Assembly (NCBI GenBank): GCA_947447625.1
Contig: CANFKS010000046.1
Span: forward strand, 1-33,034
Direction: 5' to 3'
Source of the DNA: Rhodospirillales bacterium
GTDB taxonomy: Bacteria; Pseudomonadota; Alphaproteobacteria; Acetobacterales; Acetobacteraceae
DNA length: 33,034 nucleotides
Numbering within the stretch: the stretch's first letter is position 1; every line of letters starts with the position of its first letter. Positions 1-6,975 of the stretch are shown here, piece by piece. The notes under the pieces are model-generated. The model was not told the DNA's origin. It saw only the letters and a list, made by a program, of their open reading frames with translations, and made no database searches. Position numbers and translations under genes: made by a program.

Positions 1-1
1 T

Positions 2-307
2 GCCCGGGCCGATGTCACCGCGCTTTTGCCGCGGCTTGGCCGGGCGGTTCATGACGAGATTTTCGAACTCGAAGGGGTCGATGCCGAGAAGAGCATGAGG
101 GTCATCATCGATAGCATCGAGAATGATCGGGTGCGCTGTATGGTGCAGGTGTATTATTCGCAGGCTTTCAGCACCGACACGCTCAGAACGAGAGTTCTGG
201 ATCGGATTCGTCTTGAATTGATTGCCTGCAAGGCGTTGCCGCACGCCCGCACATTTTCGTATTCACACGCCTCCACGGCACTTATGGCCACCACGCGACG
301 GTTGTAG
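2..307 (+). CDS. C-terminal end of a probable MscS-like mechanosensitive channel (5' truncated)
   Basis: The reading frame is open from the window edge to a TAG at 305-307, so only the last 101 residues are present and the start lies upstream. The visible part reads as a small alpha/beta domain: a helix, then Val/Ile strands around IIDSIENDRVRCMVQVYY, then an Arg/Leu-rich helix (TRVLDRIRLELI). This order resembles the C-terminal cytoplasmic domain of MscS-family channels, where a strand with an acidic turn is followed by an aromatic strand and a helix. The usual final FPxxT-like segment is not clear, so the family is tentative. If correct, the protein sits in the inner membrane and releases osmolytes on hypo-osmotic shock. 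The gene converges on the downstream dehydrogenase gene, with a hairpin between them. Confidence 0.5.
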   Translation, partial: ARADVTALLPRLGRAVHDEIFELEGVDAEKSMRVIIDSIENDRVRCMVQVYYSQAFSTDTLRTRVLDRIRLELIACKALPHARTFSYSHASTALMATTRRL

Positions 308-310
308 CGT

Positions 311-338
311 GCGACGCGGTTCGACCGAACCGCGTCGC
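311..338. terminator. Perfect 13-bp inverted repeat between convergent genes
   Basis: GCGACGCGGTTCG (311-323) pairs exactly with CGAACCGCGTCGC (326-338) across two bases. The hairpin lies in the 55-bp gap between the stops of two converging genes, four bases after the first stop. There is no T-run on either side, so it is terminator-like by position and stem, not a canonical intrinsic terminator. Confidence 0.55.
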
Positions 339-362
339 GCAGGCTGGACCGCGCCGCGCCCG

Positions 363-1145
363 TCAGCCGTGGGCGATATAGTCGGTGCGCCCGCCATCGA
401 CGGCGAGGATTTGGGCGGTGATCCAGCTCGCTTCGGGGGCGGCGAAGAAGGTGACGGCGTTGGCGATGTCGGTGGCTTCGCCGACGCGCCCGGTCATGGC
501 GACGCGGGAGAAATTGGCTTCGATGGTGGCCCATTCCTCGGCGGTTTTGCCGGCCTGGGTCATGTCGGTGCGCACGAAGCCGGGTGCGACGGCGTTGACG
601 GTGATGCCGTGGCGGCCGAGTTCGAGGGCGAAGCGCTTGGTGAGGATGTTCACCTCGGCTTTGGTCGAGGCGTAGAAATGGTTGCCGGGGAAGCCGGTGG
701 TGCCGAAGGAGGCGACGGAGGAGATATTGACGATGCGGCCGTAGTTGCGGGCTTTCATGCCGGCGACGACGGCGCGGATGGCGTGGATGGTGCCGTCGAC
801 GTTGACGGCGCGCAGGCGGGCGAAACCCTTGGGTTCCCAGGTTTCGATGGTCGCACCCCAGGCGATACCGGCGCTGTTGACGAGGATGGAGATGGGGCCG
901 AGTTCGGCTTCGGTGCGCGCGGCGATGGCCTGCACGGCGGCTTCATCGGCGACATCGGCGCCGACGGTGATGGCGCGCCCGCCGGCGGCGCGGATTTCGG
1001 CCGCGAGGGCTTCGGCGGCATCGGGGCGGGTGGTGAAGTTGATGGCGACCGCAGCGCCGCGGGCGGCGAGATGGCGGATTGTGGCGGCGCCGAGGCCGCG
1101 GGCGCCGCCGGTGACGAGGGCGACCTGGTTGGTCCAGTTGGTCAT
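363..1145 (-). CDS. Short-chain dehydrogenase/reductase (SDR, FabG-like)
   Basis: A 260-residue classical SDR. The cofactor loop TGGARGLG is at residues 12-19, NSAG at 90-93, the structural Asn at N115, and the catalytic Ser-Tyr-Lys set at about S143, Y158 and K162 (YASTK). Length and motif spacing are those of 3-oxoacyl-ACP reductases and 3-hydroxyacyl-CoA dehydrogenases. The reaction should be NAD(P)-dependent interconversion of a hydroxyl and a carbonyl; the substrate is not readable from sequence. The ATG at 1145 is preceded by AAAGGAA, and that ribosome site overlaps the TAA of the upstream crotonase gene (13-bp gap), so the two are probably one operon. The open frame continues further upstream but has no family similarity there. 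Pairing with a crotonase gene suggests an acyl-CoA substrate (inference). Confidence 0.9.
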   Translation of the reverse strand: MTNWTNQVALVTGGARGLGAATIRHLAARGAAVAINFTTRPDAAEALAAEIRAAGGRAITVGADVADEAAVQAIAARTEAELGPISILVNSAGIAWGATIETWEPKGFARLRAVNVDGTIHAIRAVVAGMKARNYGRIVNISSVASFGTTGFPGNHFYASTKAEVNILTKRFALELGRHGITVNAVAPGFVRTDMTQAGKTAEEWATIEANFSRVAMTGRVGEATDIANAVTFFAAPEASWITAQILAVDGGRTDYIAHG

Positions 1146-1158
1146 GGCGGGGGTTCCT

Positions 1159-1953
1159 TTATCGGCCGTGGAAGACGGGTTTGCGTTTTTCGACGAAGGA
1201 GCGCGTGGCTTCCTTGAAGTCTTCGCTGGCTTCGGCTTCGCGCTGCATGGCCTCCATGCGGGCTTCGTCGCGCTCGGCGCATTCGAGGCCGAGCTGGTTG
1301 ATGAAGAACTTGGAGGCGCGCAGCGACAGGGGGGCGTTAGCGGCGAGGGTTTCGGCGTAGGCGATGGTCTCGGCTTCGAGCTGGTCGGCATCGACGATGC
1401 GGTTGATGAGGCCGATGCGCAGCGCTTCGTCTGCGTTGAGGCGGCGGGCGGAGAACATGATGTCCTTGGCGATGGCGGGGCCGACGAGATCGACGAGTTG
1501 TTTGAGGCCATCGGGCGCATAGGCGATGCCGCGAATGGCGGCGGGGACGCTGAACTGGGAATCGGGCGAGGCGAAGCGGAGGTCGGCGTTGAGGGCCATG
1601 CCGAGGCCGCCGCCGAGGCAGTAGCCGTGGATCATGGCGATCAGCGGTTTTTCGAGATCGAGCATGGTGCGGCGCAGGCGGGCGGGGATTTCGCGGGAGC
1701 GGGCGGCGGTTTCGGGATTGGTGCGGGTGATGTCGAAGGATTTGATGTCGCCGCCGGAGATGAAGGCGCGGGTGCCGGCGCCGCGCATGATGACGACCTT
1801 GATGGCGGGGTCGGCGGCGTAGGATTGGATGACTTCGAGGGCGTCTTCGGTCATGCCGGGGGAGAGGGCGTTGTGCTTGGTGATGTTGTCCCAGATCAGC
1901 CAGCCGATGGGGCCGGAGATGTGGGCGCCGATCAGGCCGGATGTCAGGTTCAT
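1159..1953 (-). CDS. Crotonase (enoyl-CoA hydratase/isomerase) family protein lacking the hydratase glutamates
   Basis: A 264-residue crotonase-fold protein. The two oxyanion-hole segments are clear: FISGGD at about 64-69 and HGYCLGGG at about 109-116. The region after the second segment aligns without gaps to my memory of rat mitochondrial enoyl-CoA hydratase. The two catalytic glutamates of that enzyme (E144, E164) fall on G118 and A138 here. CoA-thioester binding is therefore supported, but ordinary hydratase chemistry is not; isomerase, thioesterase, dehalogenase or C-C cleaving activity remain possible. The start at 1953 is chosen because GAGG lies seven bases upstream; an ATG at 1968 would add five residues but has no ribosome site. 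The gene is followed 13 bp later by an SDR gene on the same strand. Confidence 0.87.
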   Translation of the reverse strand: MNLTSGLIGAHISGPIGWLIWDNITKHNALSPGMTEDALEVIQSYAADPAIKVVIMRGAGTRAFISGGDIKSFDITRTNPETAARSREIPARLRRTMLDLEKPLIAMIHGYCLGGGLGMALNADLRFASPDSQFSVPAAIRGIAYAPDGLKQLVDLVGPAIAKDIMFSARRLNADEALRIGLINRIVDADQLEAETIAYAETLAANAPLSLRASKFFINQLGLECAERDEARMEAMQREAEASEDFKEATRSFVEKRKPVFHGR

Positions 1954-2062
1954 GGGCGTGCCTCGCATGTGCTGGGTCTAGGCCTCTCACTTGTGGCGGC
2001 TGGCGTCAACCGCGCGGCTCATTGATAACAAATCGAAACAAATAGGGCGTGCGCAGCTGCGA

Positions 2063-2656
2063 TCAGCTCGACTGCGTTTTGAACGCGAGGGGCGGCGGGA
2101 TGGGCTCGGGGTAAAGGAGGAAGGGGGGAATCGCCGACGGGGGCAGGATGGAGCGGGGAACGGGGTGCAGGGGGAGGCGCGAGCGGGTGGGTTTGCCACG
2201 GGGCTGCGCGCCGCTCAGGGCGTGCTGGATGGGGTTGAGGATGCGCCTTGCGCGACGGCAGGCGGCGAGGATTTCGGCGATTTCGGGCTCGGCGAGGAGG
2301 GCTTGCAGCTGGGTGGCGAAGGTGATGGCTTCGTTGGGGAGGGCGCGGATCAGCCAGCCCAGGCCGCTGGGCAGGCAGGGTTGCGGGCGGGCAGGGCGGG
2401 GCGCGCAAGCAAGGGGCTTGCAAGGACGTTGGGGGCGCAGCGTGCGGCCCTGTGCGAGATGGGCCATGAGGCCGGTCATGCGGCGGATGGCGCTGTGGAG
2501 ATGGTGCTGGAGGGGCGCGAGGAAGGGCGCGAGAATGGGGTTGCGGGCGAAGCGGTAGCCGGCAAGCAAGGCGAGCGCGCGCAGCAGCGGGGCCAGGCGG
2601 GCCGCGAAGTTGAGAGCGTAGGCGCGCAGATGGGGCGCTATGGGCGGCTCGTTCAT
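2063..2656 (-). CDS. Conserved hypothetical protein, Arg/Pro-rich
   Basis: A 197-residue protein with no catalytic motif I recognise. The N-terminal third is helical and Leu/Ala/Arg-rich, including IRRMTGLMAHLAQG near residues 57-70. A middle Pro/Arg linker follows, then a segment around LGWLIRALP, a helical stretch ending in ILNPIQHAL, and a Pro-rich tail. I have an impression of similar proteins (a GWL..LP segment, then a helical repeat) as unnamed families in Rhodospirillales; this is memory, not a search. The ATG at 2656 has no Shine-Dalgarno sequence but directly follows an A/T-rich -10-like box, so translation may be leaderless. The gene lies 109 bp upstream of the crotonase-SDR pair on the same strand. 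Antisense frames here are longer but of unnatural composition. Confidence 0.65.
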   Translation of the reverse strand: MNEPPIAPHLRAYALNFAARLAPLLRALALLAGYRFARNPILAPFLAPLQHHLHSAIRRMTGLMAHLAQGRTLRPQRPCKPLACAPRPARPQPCLPSGLGWLIRALPNEAITFATQLQALLAEPEIAEILAACRRARRILNPIQHALSGAQPRGKPTRSRLPLHPVPRSILPPSAIPPFLLYPEPIPPPLAFKTQSS

Positions 2657-2661
2657 GTTTT

Positions 2662-2692
2662 TTTATATGACATATTGCGTTAGATGGCGCAA
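2662..2692 (-). promoter_or_regulatory. Candidate promoter placing the transcript start at or next to the ATG
   Basis: Read on the minus strand, TTGCGC (2692-2687) is followed after 19 bases by TATAAA (2667-2662), then AAAAC and the ATG of the hypothetical gene. A CATATA reading of the -10 gives 17-base spacing. Either puts the transcript start within a few bases of the start codon. Box matches are judged by eye only. Confidence 0.35.
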
Positions 2693-2789
2693 GGGGAATT
2701 TTGGGTTCGGGTGTGTCGCGCGCTGGTGGTGCGGCGTGCGGGAGGGGATGCGTTACGCTGCGCTTACCCATCCGACGGTTTTGGTTTTA

Positions 2790-2856
2790 GAGTGGGATGC
2801 CTTCTGATCGGCGAAGGCATCCCGCTCTCAGTGTTTGTTTGAGCGCCTGATTCAGG
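2790..2856. repeat. Interspersed palindromic repeat, copy A
   Basis: GAGTGGGATGCCTTC (2790-2804) pairs with GAAGGCATCCCGCTC (2813-2827), 15 bp with one G-T pair and an eight-base loop. A second small palindrome, CCTGA-T-TCAGG, follows at 2846-2856. Related sequence occurs near 18690, 24084 and 25552. It lies in the 248-bp gap between divergent genes (2063-2656 minus, 2905 plus). Nothing else was recognised in that gap apart from the candidate promoter. Confidence 0.75.
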
Positions 2857-2904
2857 TTTTAGGGTGGGTGGAGTGTTCGGGTTTTGGCGGTGAGGACATG
2901 CGTG

Positions 2905-4020
2905 ATGGGTGATCGTATCGAACGGATTGCAACCTGGTTGATCGACAGTCCGATCCGCAGTGCGCGCTCGCACGGCTCGGGGCATGTCAAGCGCAGTGTG
3001 CGCCGGGTGATTGTGGCGATCCATACCGCGGATGGGCTGCTGGGCTGGGGGGAGGCGGCGCCCTGGGCGCCGTTCGGCAATACGGCGGAGACCGCGCTGG
3101 CGGCGTTGCGCCATGTGTTGGTGCCGGTGCTGGTGGGCGGCGATGCGCGGCGGATCGCCAGCCGGATGGCGGATTGCGCGGGGGCGATTGCGGGGCATTC
3201 GGATGCGAAGGCCGCGGTCGAGATGGCGTTGTGGGATATTGCGGGCAAGCGGGTGGGGGCGCCGGTGTCGGATTTGTTCGGTGGCCTGGTGCGCGAGACG
3301 ATCCCGTTGTCGTTTTCGATCGCGGATCCGGATTTCGCCGCCGATCTGGCGCGGGCGCGACAGATGTATGCGGGGGGGCATCGGATCTTCAAGGTCAAGA
3401 CCGGGTTTTTGGACCAGGCGGAGGATATGCGCCGGCTGGAGGCGTTGCGCGATGCCTTGCCTTGGATGGATTTGCGGGTGGACTACAACCAGGGGCTTGC
3501 GCCGCATGACGCGCTCAGGGTGTTGCGTGCGGTGGAGCGGGTGGCGCCGACATTCATCGAGCAGCCGGTGCCGCGGGGGCAGGAGGCGGTGATGGCGCGG
3601 CTGGCGGCGGCTTTGGATACGCCGGTGCTGGCCGATGAGAGCGTGACCTCGCCCGAGGAGATGCTGCGCGCGGTGCGCGAGGGGTATGCCGATTCGGTGT
3701 CGATCAAGCTGATGAAGTCGGGCGGATTGCTGGCGGCGCGGGCGATCGATGCGATTGCGGCAGCGGCGGGGGTGCCGAGTTATGGCGGCACGTTGTGGGA
3801 GGGGGGGATTGCGCTGGCGGCGGCGGCGCATCTGCTGGGGAGCTTGCCGAACTGCACGCTGGGCTGCGAGTTCTATATGCCGAGCTATGCGCTGGTGCAG
3901 GATATTGTGCCCGATGTGCTGCGGGCCGGGGGGGGCGTGATCCATGTGCCGGCGGGGCCGGGGCTGGGGGTGACGGTGGATATGGATGTTCTGGCAGCCC
4001 AGGCGGTGGTGGGGGATTGA
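2905..4020 (+). CDS. Mandelate racemase/muconate lactonizing enzyme family protein (enolase superfamily)
   Basis: A 371-residue enolase-superfamily enzyme of the muconate lactonizing type. The second half carries the full catalytic set: FKVK with K163 and K165, metal ligands D193 (RVDYNQ), E219 (FIEQP) and D244 (LADES), and the opposite-face lysine K268 (SIKLMKSGG). These lie only four to five residues from the positions I recall for muconate cycloisomerase, and the length is nearly identical. The family abstracts an alpha-proton from a carboxylate using Mg2+; members are cycloisomerases, N-succinylamino-acid racemases, o-succinylbenzoate synthases and dipeptide epimerases. The adjoining amidase makes racemisation of an N-acyl acid at least as likely as muconate chemistry (inference). 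The start at 2905 has GAGGA eight bases upstream; the TTG at 2884 is less likely. Confidence 0.92.
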   Translation: MGDRIERIATWLIDSPIRSARSHGSGHVKRSVRRVIVAIHTADGLLGWGEAAPWAPFGNTAETALAALRHVLVPVLVGGDARRIASRMADCAGAIAGHSDAKAAVEMALWDIAGKRVGAPVSDLFGGLVRETIPLSFSIADPDFAADLARARQMYAGGHRIFKVKTGFLDQAEDMRRLEALRDALPWMDLRVDYNQGLAPHDALRVLRAVERVAPTFIEQPVPRGQEAVMARLAAALDTPVLADESVTSPEEMLRAVREGYADSVSIKLMKSGGLLAARAIDAIAAAAGVPSYGGTLWEGGIALAAAAHLLGSLPNCTLGCEFYMPSYALVQDIVPDVLRAGGGVIHVPAGPGLGVTVDMDVLAAQAVVGD

Positions 4021-4063
4021 GGCGGATGGTGTAGGTTGCGGCCTACAGACATGGAGGCGGATG

Positions 4064-5527
4064 ATGTTCGATCTGTTGGGTGCCACGATACCGCGGATGC
4101 GCGCGGCGATGGTGACGGGGGCGGTGTCGTCGCGCGATCTGGTGGCGGGGTATCTGGCGCGGATCGCGGCCTATGACCGGCAGGGGCCGGCGCTGAATGC
4201 GATCAGCGCGGTGAGCGCCTCAGCGCTCGATGAGGCGGAGGCGCGGGATGCTGAGCGGCGGGCGGGGGGCGGGGCGGGGATGCTGCATGGCATTCCGGTG
4301 ATCGTGAAGGACAATTACGAGACGCGGGAGATGCCGACTTCGGTGGGCTCGGCGGCGCTGCGCGGCTGGGTGGCGCCGGGGGATGGCGAGATCGTGCGCC
4401 GCTTGCGGGCGGCGGGTGCTGTGATCATCGCCAAGGCGAATATGCATGAGTTCGCCTATGGGATTACCACGGTGGGCTCGCTGTTCGGGGCTGCGCGCAA
4501 TCCCTATGGGCTCACGCGCAATCCGGGCGGGTCGAGCGGGGGGACGGGGGCGGCGATTGCGGCGAGTTTTGCGGCCGTGGGGCTGGGCAGCGACACATGC
4601 GGGTCGATCCGCATTCCGGCGGCGCATAACAGTTTGGCCGGTATCCGCCCGACGCAGGGGCTGACGAGCCGGGCGGGGATCGTGCCGTTGTCGTCCACGC
4701 AGGATATCGGCGGGCCGATGGGGCGCAGCGTGACGGATGTGGCGATCGTGCTCGATGCGATCGCGGGGTTCGATCCGGCGGATGCGCAGACCGCGGCGAG
4801 CGATGGCAATGTGCCGCGCTCGTATCTGGATGGGTTGCGGCTCGATGGGTTGCGGGGCGCGCGGATCGGGGTGCTTGGCGCGCTGTTTGGCGATGATCCG
4901 CTGGACCGGACGGTGGGGGCGATTGTCCGCGGTGCCGGCGAGGCGATGCGGCGTTTGGGCGCGGAGGTGGAGGAGATCGTGATTCCGGGGTTGGCCGATT
5001 TGCTGACGGACCGGATGAATGGCGGCCTGGTGCTGGTGCATGACTTCAAGTTCGACATCGATGCGTATTTTGCCTCCCGCCCGACGGCGCCGGTGCGCTC
5101 GTTGGCCGGGGTGTTGGAGTCGGGGCTGTTTCATCCGGATGTGGAGGCGAATCTCCGGAATTCGGCGGCGATCCTGTCGCGCGATACGGCGGAATACTGG
5201 GCGCATGTCGCCAAGCGGGCGCGGTTGCGCGAGGCGATTTTGGGGGTGATGGCGGCGCATCGGCTGGATGCGATCGCCTATCCGCCGATCCGGCGCCAGG
5301 CGGTGCTGATCGGGGAGGCGCAGGTGGGCAGCACGTGCCGGCTGAGTGCCAATTCGGGGTTGCCGGCGGTGGTGGTGCCGGCGGGGTTTACGGGCGATGG
5401 GATGCCGGTGGGGATCGAGATGCTGGGGCGGGCGTGGAGCGAGGCGCGCCTGCTGGGGCTGGCCTATGCGTTTGAGCAGGCGACGCGGCATCGGCGGGCG
5501 CCGCGCTGCGTGCCCTGGCTGGGCTGA
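4064..5527 (+). CDS. Amidase-signature family hydrolase
   Basis: A 487-residue amidase-signature enzyme with an intact Ser-cisSer-Lys triad: K82 (IVKDN), S157 in GGSSGG, and nucleophile S181 in GSDTCGSIRIPA. The 24-residue spacing between the two serines is the family norm. The family hydrolyses amides, and sometimes esters or ureas, to the carboxylate plus ammonia or an amine in the cytoplasm; fatty-acid amide hydrolase, GatA and bacterial aryl-amidases belong to it. No other Gat subunit is nearby, so a GatA role is unlikely. The ATG at 4064 is preferred because GGAGG (4053-4057) ends six bases before it; the adjacent ATG at 4061 is only three bases away. It follows the enolase-superfamily gene by 43 bp and probably shares its transcript. 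Confidence 0.93.
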   Translation: MFDLLGATIPRMRAAMVTGAVSSRDLVAGYLARIAAYDRQGPALNAISAVSASALDEAEARDAERRAGGGAGMLHGIPVIVKDNYETREMPTSVGSAALRGWVAPGDGEIVRRLRAAGAVIIAKANMHEFAYGITTVGSLFGAARNPYGLTRNPGGSSGGTGAAIAASFAAVGLGSDTCGSIRIPAAHNSLAGIRPTQGLTSRAGIVPLSSTQDIGGPMGRSVTDVAIVLDAIAGFDPADAQTAASDGNVPRSYLDGLRLDGLRGARIGVLGALFGDDPLDRTVGAIVRGAGEAMRRLGAEVEEIVIPGLADLLTDRMNGGLVLVHDFKFDIDAYFASRPTAPVRSLAGVLESGLFHPDVEANLRNSAAILSRDTAEYWAHVAKRARLREAILGVMAAHRLDAIAYPPIRRQAVLIGEAQVGSTCRLSANSGLPAVVVPAGFTGDGMPVGIEMLGRAWSEARLLGLAYAFEQATRHRRAPRCVPWLG

Positions 5528-5666
5528 ATTTTGGAGAGGCGGGCGCGCGGGGCATTGGCCAATCCCGAATCATGCAGCATCATCGCCCCAAGCGTGCCGG
5601 GCTGTCGCAAGACGGTCCGGGCAACGCACGAAACGAAAGGGCGGCAAGCCCGCTTGGGAGGTATCC

Positions 5667-6860
5667 ATGGATTATAGTTCCGCCTTTGCCGGCATGAAGG
5701 TGATCGACCTCAGCGGAGGTGTCGCCGGGCCGTCCTGCGCGATGATGCTGGCGCAGCATGGCGCGGATGTGATCAAGATCGAGACGCCGCATGGCGGGGG
5801 GGACTGGGCGCGCATCCTGGGCAAGACCTATGAGACGCATTCGTCGTTTTCGCTCTACGGGACGATGGGCAAGCGGAGCCTGGCGCTCGATCTGAAGACG
5901 GATGAGGGCAAGGAAATCCTGTGGCGGCTGATCAAGGGCGCCGATGTGTTCATCGAAGGGTTCCGGCCCGGCACGATCGATCGCTACGGGTTCGGGTATG
6001 ATGCGGTGAGCGCCAAGGAGCCCGGCATCATCTATTATTCGATTTCGGGGTTCGGGCAGACCGGGCCGCTGGCGGGGCGCCCGGCGATGGACCCGGTGTT
6101 GCAGGCGTTCAACGGGATCGTCGATGAGAACCGCGGCGAGCATGACGGGCACCCGCACCGGATCGCGATTTCGCTGATCGACATGTTCACGGGGCTGCTC
6201 GGCTTCCAGGCGATTGCGACGTCGCTGTATGTGCGGCGCGAGCAGGCGGTGAAGCAGGGGCGGTATATCGAGTGCAGCCTGATGCAGGGCGGCGCGATGC
6301 TGTCGGTGATCCGCATGATCGCGGGATATATGGAGAAGGGGGTGCTGCAGCGCGGCATCAATCCGTCGGGCGTGTTCGATACGGCGGACGGGCAGTTGAA
6401 TGTCACGACGATCCGGCCGGGCGAGTGGCAGCCGTTCTGCGAGGCGCTGGAGCGGACGGATCTGCTGGAGGACCCGCGGTTCAATCCGGCGCCGACGCGG
6501 CGCAGCAATATCGATGCGCTCTATGCGCTGCTGCGCCCGGTGTTCAAGGCGCGGACCACGGCGTGGCTCGCGGAGCGGTTCACGGCGCGCGGGATCATGA
6601 ACGGCAAGGTCAACACCTATAGTGAGTTCCTGCAGGAGGAGCAGGTGGTGGCGGCCAATATCATTGCGTGGTTGAGCCAGCCCGGCGTGCCGGAACTGGT
6701 GCCGATGCCGAATATCCCGGGCTTGCCGCCGTTCGAGCAGGGGACCAAGCGGGCACATGCGCCGGCGCTGGGGGAGCATAGCTGCGAAATCCTGGCGGAG
6801 CATGGGTATAGCGAGGGAGAGATTCAGGCGTTGCTTGGCAAGAAGGTGATTGCTCAGTAA
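5667..6860 (+). CDS. Class III CoA-transferase (CaiB/BaiF, formyl-CoA transferase family)
   Basis: A 397-residue class III CoA-transferase. The N-terminal Rossmann half shows VIDLSGGVAGP and GADVIKIE (about 33-39). FIEGFRPG (about 95-102) and ISGFGQTGP (about 126-134) are family landmarks. D172 in ISLIDMFTG matches the catalytic Asp169 of formyl-CoA transferase in context and position. The enzyme moves CoA between two carboxylic acids through an aspartyl-CoA anhydride, activating an acid without ATP. The start has GGGAGG five bases upstream. The 139-bp gap after the amidase holds no other recognisable gene and may carry its own promoter. The location suggests it activates the acid released by the amidase (inference). 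It ends in a bidirectional A/T-rich hairpin. Confidence 0.93.
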   Translation: MDYSSAFAGMKVIDLSGGVAGPSCAMMLAQHGADVIKIETPHGGGDWARILGKTYETHSSFSLYGTMGKRSLALDLKTDEGKEILWRLIKGADVFIEGFRPGTIDRYGFGYDAVSAKEPGIIYYSISGFGQTGPLAGRPAMDPVLQAFNGIVDENRGEHDGHPHRIAISLIDMFTGLLGFQAIATSLYVRREQAVKQGRYIECSLMQGGAMLSVIRMIAGYMEKGVLQRGINPSGVFDTADGQLNVTTIRPGEWQPFCEALERTDLLEDPRFNPAPTRRSNIDALYALLRPVFKARTTAWLAERFTARGIMNGKVNTYSEFLQEEQVVAANIIAWLSQPGVPELVPMPNIPGLPPFEQGTKRAHAPALGEHSCEILAEHGYSEGEIQALLGKKVIAQ

Positions 6861-6975
6861 GCAAGCGCTTCTTTTTTGAAAAAAAGAAGCAAAAAACTTT
6901 TATCCGTTTGATTCGGTAGACTCATCGGACGAAGTTTTTTTGCTTCTTTTTTTTCAAAAAAAGAAGCGCTTGCTT
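6859..6975. terminator. Bidirectional terminator made of two nested A/T-rich hairpins
   Basis: The left arm 6859-6899 and right arm 6932-6975 are inverted copies of one about 41-44-base sequence, separated by 32 bases. Each arm is itself a hairpin: GCTTC plus a T-run, one central base, then an A-run plus GAAGC. The pair fills the 115-bp gap between the converging CoA-transferase and amidase genes and contributes T-runs in both directions. A single copy recurs at 20577-20617. Confidence 0.8.

Noticed and set aside
2764-4086. Minus-strand open frame of 440 codons opposite the enolase-superfamily gene
   Set aside because: Arg/His/Pro-rich shadow; the plus strand carries the full catalytic set of the family.
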